Assembly: GCF_009601055.1 (NCBI RefSeq)
Contig: NZ_WITI01000002.1
Location: 62,001 to 126,000, forward strand
Reading direction: 5' to 3'
DNA: 64,000 nt
Origin: Lactococcus sp. dk101
Lineage (GTDB): Bacteria; Bacillota; Bacilli; Lactobacillales; Streptococcaceae
How positions within the stretch are numbered: position 1 is the first letter of the stretch; the number at the start of each line of letters is the position of its first letter. Under the pieces are notes generated by a model that had not been told where the DNA came from, did not search any database, and was given only the letters and a program-made list of their open reading frames with translations. Below are positions 60,275 through 64,000 of this stretch, one piece after another. Position numbers and translations under genes: made by a program.

Positions 60275-60312
60275 AAGGTCAGCGCTGATAGAATTCTGTC
60301 AGCGTTGACAAG
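60275..60312 (+). repeat. paired degenerate palindromes between glgD and glgA
   Basis: GGTCAGCGCTGATA (60277-60290, two mismatches) and TGTCAGCGTTGACA (60297-60310, one mismatch) to the TGTCAGNNCTGACA consensus; together they can fold into one larger hairpin and may act as a weak terminator or processing site. Confidence 0.6.
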
Positions 60313-60341
60313 TCTTTAAAGAAAAGAATAAGGAGAACCTC

Positions 60342-61784
60342 ATGAAAATTCTATTTGCCGCCAGTGAATGTGCACCATTCTTTAAAACGGGTGGGCTCGG
60401 TGATGTCGCAGGCGCGCTTCCAAAAGAATTAGCAAAGAAAAAAGAAACAGACCAAATCGCAGTCATTTTGCCTTATTTCAAGGACGAAATGAAAGAAGTT
60501 TACAAAAAAGAGTTGAAAGATGAATTCTGGGACTTCGTCAATGTGGGCTGGCGTCGTGAATACGTTGGGGTCAAAAGTCTTGTTCGTGACGGCGTAAAAT
60601 ATTATTTCCTAGATAATGAACATTATTTCGCTGGAAAAGGACTTTATGGCTACAACAACGATGGGGAACGTTTCGCATTCTTTGATTTGGCCATTTGTCA
60701 GCTCCTCGAAAAATTGGATGACATTCCTGATATTATTCATGTCAATGACTGGCAGACGGCGATGGTTCCATTCCTTTTGAAAGAAAAATTCAACTGGATT
60801 AACGCTTATAAAGACATTAAAACGGTCTTGACCATTCACAACATGCAATTTCAGGGCTGGTTACAAGGCAATGCTTTGATTGATTTGTTTGGTATGGGCA
60901 TGGAGCGTTTCAATGAAGGTGTTGTCAGACATGACAATATGCTTAACATGCTAAAAGCTGGCTTGCTCTATGCTGACAAGGTTAATACCGTTTCGCCAAG
61001 CTATGCTGAAGAAATCAAAACGGCCGAGTTTGGCTGTGGTCTTGAACCCATTTTGAACTTTATTTCAGGCAAACTCTCAGGTATTCTCAATGGGATTGAT
61101 TATGATGTCTTTAATCCTGAAACGGATCCATTGATTGCTCATCATTTTAGCAAGAAAGATCTTTCCGGCAAAGCCAAGATGAAAGCTGACTTACAAGAAA
61201 AATTAGGCCTTCCTGTCAAAGCTGACAAGCCATTGATTGGAATGGTCAGCCGATTGACTGACCAAAAAGGATTTGATTTGGTGCTGTCAGAACTCGATCA
61301 CATCTTGAAAGAAGATGTCCAAATCGTTCTCTTAGGAACGGGCTTCCCATATATCGAAGATGGCTTCAAGTATTTTGCTGCTCACTATCCTGATAAAATT
61401 TCAACAAATATTGCTTTCAATCTTCAATTTGCCCAAGAAATTTATGCGGCGAGCGATTTGTTCCTCATGCCTTCAGCATTTGAACCTTGTGGCCTGTCTC
61501 AAATGATTTCCATGCGTTATGGAACCTTGCCAATTGTGCATGAAATCGGAGGCCTGAAAGATACTGTCATTCCTTACAATCCGTCAACGAAAACGGGAAC
61601 AGGCTTTGGCTTTGTCCAATTTGACGGCTATACCTTGACCAAAACGGTTCAAAAAGCGGTTCAACTGTATCAAGAAAACAAAGCAGACTTTGACCAAGTG
61701 GTCTTGTCAGCAATGACAGAAGATTTTTCTTGGGAAAGTAAGGCGCAACTTTATATTGAACTCTACCAAGCTGCCTTAAAATAA
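60342..61784 (+). CDS. glgA: glycogen synthase (ADP-glucose)
   Basis: 480 aa GT5 enzyme. ADP-glucose motif FKTGGLGDVAGALP near residue 15; LTIHNMQFQGW, KVNTVSPSYAEE, and the C-terminal PSAFEPCGLSQMISMRYG near 378. Adds glucose to the glycogen primer. AAGGAG site. Three one-mismatch palindromes lie within it (60923, 61214, 61705). Confidence 0.97.
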   Translation: MKILFAASECAPFFKTGGLGDVAGALPKELAKKKETDQIAVILPYFKDEMKEVYKKELKDEFWDFVNVGWRREYVGVKSLVRDGVKYYFLDNEHYFAGKGLYGYNNDGERFAFFDLAICQLLEKLDDIPDIIHVNDWQTAMVPFLLKEKFNWINAYKDIKTVLTIHNMQFQGWLQGNALIDLFGMGMERFNEGVVRHDNMLNMLKAGLLYADKVNTVSPSYAEEIKTAEFGCGLEPILNFISGKLSGILNGIDYDVFNPETDPLIAHHFSKKDLSGKAKMKADLQEKLGLPVKADKPLIGMVSRLTDQKGFDLVLSELDHILKEDVQIVLLGTGFPYIEDGFKYFAAHYPDKISTNIAFNLQFAQEIYAASDLFLMPSAFEPCGLSQMISMRYGTLPIVHEIGGLKDTVIPYNPSTKTGTGFGFVQFDGYTLTKTVQKAVQLYQENKADFDQVVLSAMTEDFSWESKAQLYIELYQAALK

Positions 61785-61813
61785 TCGAAAAATTAAAAAA
61801 ATACGCTAAAAAA

Positions 61814-61831
61814 TACGCAAGCGGTTGCGTA
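61814..61831 (+). promoter_or_regulatory. LacI-type operator upstream of glgP
   Basis: TACGCAA and TTGCGTA around GCGG: a perfect 7-bp inverted repeat. CGCAA-N4-TTGCG is close to MalR/LacI-family operators of lactic acid bacteria. It sits about 150 nt before glgP. Confidence 0.55.
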
Positions 61832-61981
61832 AATCAGAATATTTTGATAGAATATGTGTGATGTAGTAAAACTACTTCACTAGAGCTTGAACTCTGCTTA
61901 ATTCCAGTTTAAAAATGCATCTCTATTCGAACTGGCCAACAACAGAAAATCCAATCAGGAACTAGAAAAAAGAGGTGTAAT

Positions 61982-64000
61982 TTGAAACTTACTAAAAAGC
62001 AATTTAAACAAGATTTTGAAAAAAGACTGACTACAAAATTTGCGACTGACGTTGAAAAAGCTGGCCCTATTGAAACATTCGCCGCTGTAGCATCAGTAGT
62101 AAAAGCATATTACTCAACCATTTGGCAAGACGACAACGAATATAAAGACGAATCAAAGAAAAAACAAGCCTACTATTTCTCCATTGAATTTTTACCAGGC
62201 AAAATGCTCAAGAGCAATTTATTGAACTTGGGAATTATGGATACAGTCCGTGAAGGCTTGTCTGATTTAGGCATTGATTTGGATACCATCGCTGAAATGG
62301 AACCAGATATGGCGATTGGGAATGGTGGACTTGGACGCTTGGGGTCATGCTTCCTTGACTCTGCAGCTTCAACAGGAATTCCATTGAACGGAAACGGAAT
62401 TCGTTACAGCTATGGCCTTTTCAAACAAAAAATCGTTGATGGTTACCAAGTAGAATTGCCAGACTCATGGCTTGATAATGGTAATCCTTGGGAAGTGCGT
62501 CGTTCTGATAAAGCATTTGAAGTGCGTTTTGGTGGCGAAGTTTGGCTTGAAGAAGATGGCAAAGGCAATCTAACACCACGTTACAGAAATCAAGAACGTG
62601 TACTCGCTGTCCCTTATGACACCCCAATGGTTGGTTTTGAAAATACAACCGTAAATAATATGTGCCTCTGGCGTTCAGAAGTTCCTAAAGATTTGGACTT
62701 GCGTTTCCAAAATCTGGATTACATGCGCCAAACAGCTATGCTTTCTGCAGAGCTTTATCCAGATGACTCAAATTATGACGGACGTTTGCTCCGTTTGAAA
62801 CAAGAATATTTCTTCGTTTCAGCTGGGCTGCAACGTTTGATTAAGCACTTTGAAAATGTCAACAAGGTGCCAATCACACATATTGCTGACTTTATTTCAG
62901 TCCACATCAATGACACTCACCCTGCCCTTTGCGTGCCTGAATTCATGCGTATTTTGGTTGATGAATACGGCATTGGATGGGAACGTGCTTGGAACATCAC
63001 GGTCAAAGTCATGTCTTATACTAACCACACGATTTTGTCAGAAGCACTTGAAAAATGGCCAGAAGACATGGTTAAAACGCTCTTGCCACGTATTTACCAA
63101 ATCATTCTCGAAATCGACCGTCGTCGTACTGCTGAACTCTTGCCAAAAGTGGGTGCAAAACTTGTTCACAGCACGCGTATCGTTAAAGACGGACAAATTC
63201 ACATGGCAAACTTGTCAATCATCGGTTCACATTCAACAAATGGTGTTGCAAAACTTCACTCAGATTTGTTGAAAGATGTTGAATTGCATGATTTCTACTT
63301 GATTTACCCAGAACGTTTCAACAACAAGACAAACGGCATTGCTGACCGCCGTTGGAGTCAAATCTCAAACGAACGCCTTTCAACTGTTCTTGACGAAACG
63401 ATTGGCAAGACATGGCGTCACAATTTGAACGAATTGAAATTGCTTGAAGCATACAAGAATGATGAAAACACACTTGAACGCCTGCAAGCCGCAAAATTTG
63501 ATAATAAACTCCGTTTGGCAGCATATATCAAAGAACATAATGGAATTACGGTTAATCCAGATGCCATTTTCGATGTTCAAGTAAAACGTCTTCACGCTTA
63601 CAAACGTCAGTTGTTGAATGTTTTGCATATTTTGAAACTCTATTTTGACCTCAAAGACCAACCAGAACTTGATGTCGTGCCACGCGTCTTTATTTTCGGT
63701 GCTAAAGCAGCACCTGGTTATCATTATGCTAAATCAATCATTAAAGCAATCAACGAAATTGCCAATTTGATAAATAGTGATAAGGAAATCGGCGATAAAC
63801 TTAAAGTTGTCTTTATGGAAAACTACAATGTCAGCAAAGCTGAAATCATCATTCCTGCGGCAAACGTTGGGGAACAAATTTCTCTTGCTTCTAAAGAAGC
63901 ATCAGGAACATCAAACATGAAATTCATGCTTAATGGTGCGCTTACGATTGGGACACTTGACGGTGCCAACATCGAAATCTTCGAAGCTGCTGGTAAAGGT
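61982..64000 (+). CDS. glgP: glycogen/maltodextrin phosphorylase, 3'-truncated by the window
   Basis: 673 codons visible from TTG 61982 (AGAGGTG site); the gene continues past 64000. GT35 enzyme releasing glucose 1-phosphate. Early motif FSIEFLPGKMLKSNL near residue 63, IGNGGLGRLGSCFLDS near 112, and the PLP-lysine region EASGTSNMKFMLNG near 638. Closes the malQ-glgCDA-glgP cluster; no branching enzyme gene is present in the window. Confidence 0.96.
   Translation, partial: MKLTKKQFKQDFEKRLTTKFATDVEKAGPIETFAAVASVVKAYYSTIWQDDNEYKDESKKKQAYYFSIEFLPGKMLKSNLLNLGIMDTVREGLSDLGIDLDTIAEMEPDMAIGNGGLGRLGSCFLDSAASTGIPLNGNGIRYSYGLFKQKIVDGYQVELPDSWLDNGNPWEVRRSDKAFEVRFGGEVWLEEDGKGNLTPRYRNQERVLAVPYDTPMVGFENTTVNNMCLWRSEVPKDLDLRFQNLDYMRQTAMLSAELYPDDSNYDGRLLRLKQEYFFVSAGLQRLIKHFENVNKVPITHIADFISVHINDTHPALCVPEFMRILVDEYGIGWERAWNITVKVMSYTNHTILSEALEKWPEDMVKTLLPRIYQIILEIDRRRTAELLPKVGAKLVHSTRIVKDGQIHMANLSIIGSHSTNGVAKLHSDLLKDVELHDFYLIYPERFNNKTNGIADRRWSQISNERLSTVLDETIGKTWRHNLNELKLLEAYKNDENTLERLQAAKFDNKLRLAAYIKEHNGITVNPDAIFDVQVKRLHAYKRQLLNVLHILKLYFDLKDQPELDVVPRVFIFGAKAAPGYHYAKSIIKAINEIANLINSDKEIGDKLKVVFMENYNVSKAEIIIPAANVGEQISLASKEASGTSNMKFMLNGALTIGTLDGANIEIFEAAGKG

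Overview
The window looks like chromosomal core DNA of a low-GC lactic acid bacterium, most probably a Lactococcus. The evidence is gene order and gene content: hprK-lgt, miaA/rnz/recJ/apt, ctsR-clpC, coaE-rpmG, ftsW-pyc, rnmV-rsmA, efp-asp23-nusB and malQ-glgCDA-glgP, together with a butA-type diacetyl/acetoin reductase, an anaerobic pyruvate formate-lyase and an HdiR-like repressor. The species cannot be fixed from the sequence alone.

Layout. 1-8.2 kb: flavodoxin, map, envelope genes (YihY, GtrA, hprK, lgt, DUF948, YtxH) and gnd. 8.2-13.6 kb: an accessory restriction-modification operon whose large helicase/methylase gene is cut by an in-frame TAA. 13.6-16.1 kb (minus strand): an operon of a flavodoxin-fold FMN reductase, ApbE and a PAS protein; the reductase has a duplicated tail with four candidate ApbE flavinylation motifs. 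16.3-20.1 kb: an HdiR-like repressor, a divergent double-HTH protein and a Kup potassium transporter. 20.1-31 kb: DUF3042, miaA, SPFH protein, tRNA-Arg(CCG), rnz, SDR, recJ, apt, rpoE, mltG, greA. 31-35.6 kb: a decayed coiled-coil secreted-protein gene, ctsR-clpC and hpf. 35.8-47.7 kb: butA, eno, corA, pflB, coaE, rpmG, ftsW, pyc. 47.7-55.6 kb: clpP (minus), spx, tatD, rnmV, rsmA, Xaa-Pro peptidase, efp, asp23, nusB. 55.8 kb to the end: glycogen/maltodextrin operon, running off the window inside glgP.

How the genes work together. CtsR boxes sit at both the ctsR-clpC and clpP promoters, so the Clp chaperone-protease system is wired as one heat-stress regulon. eno, pflB, butA and pyc form the pyruvate node; hprK ties the region to carbon catabolite control. 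malQ-glgCDA-glgP stores and remobilises glucose.

The main unexplained signals are: (1) a 14-bp palindrome TGTCAGNNCTGACA, found 15 times exactly in 64 kb, ten times inside genes where it uses only the two reading frames that avoid its built-in TGA; (2) the tandem flavinylation-like tail next to apbE; (3) a cluster of apparently leaderless genes (ATG 6-7 nt after the -10 box); (4) an hpf mRNA leader with a 13-codon ORF and crossing helices; (5) a NusB roughly twice the usual size with a large internal insertion; (6) the stop-interrupted split methylase operon.
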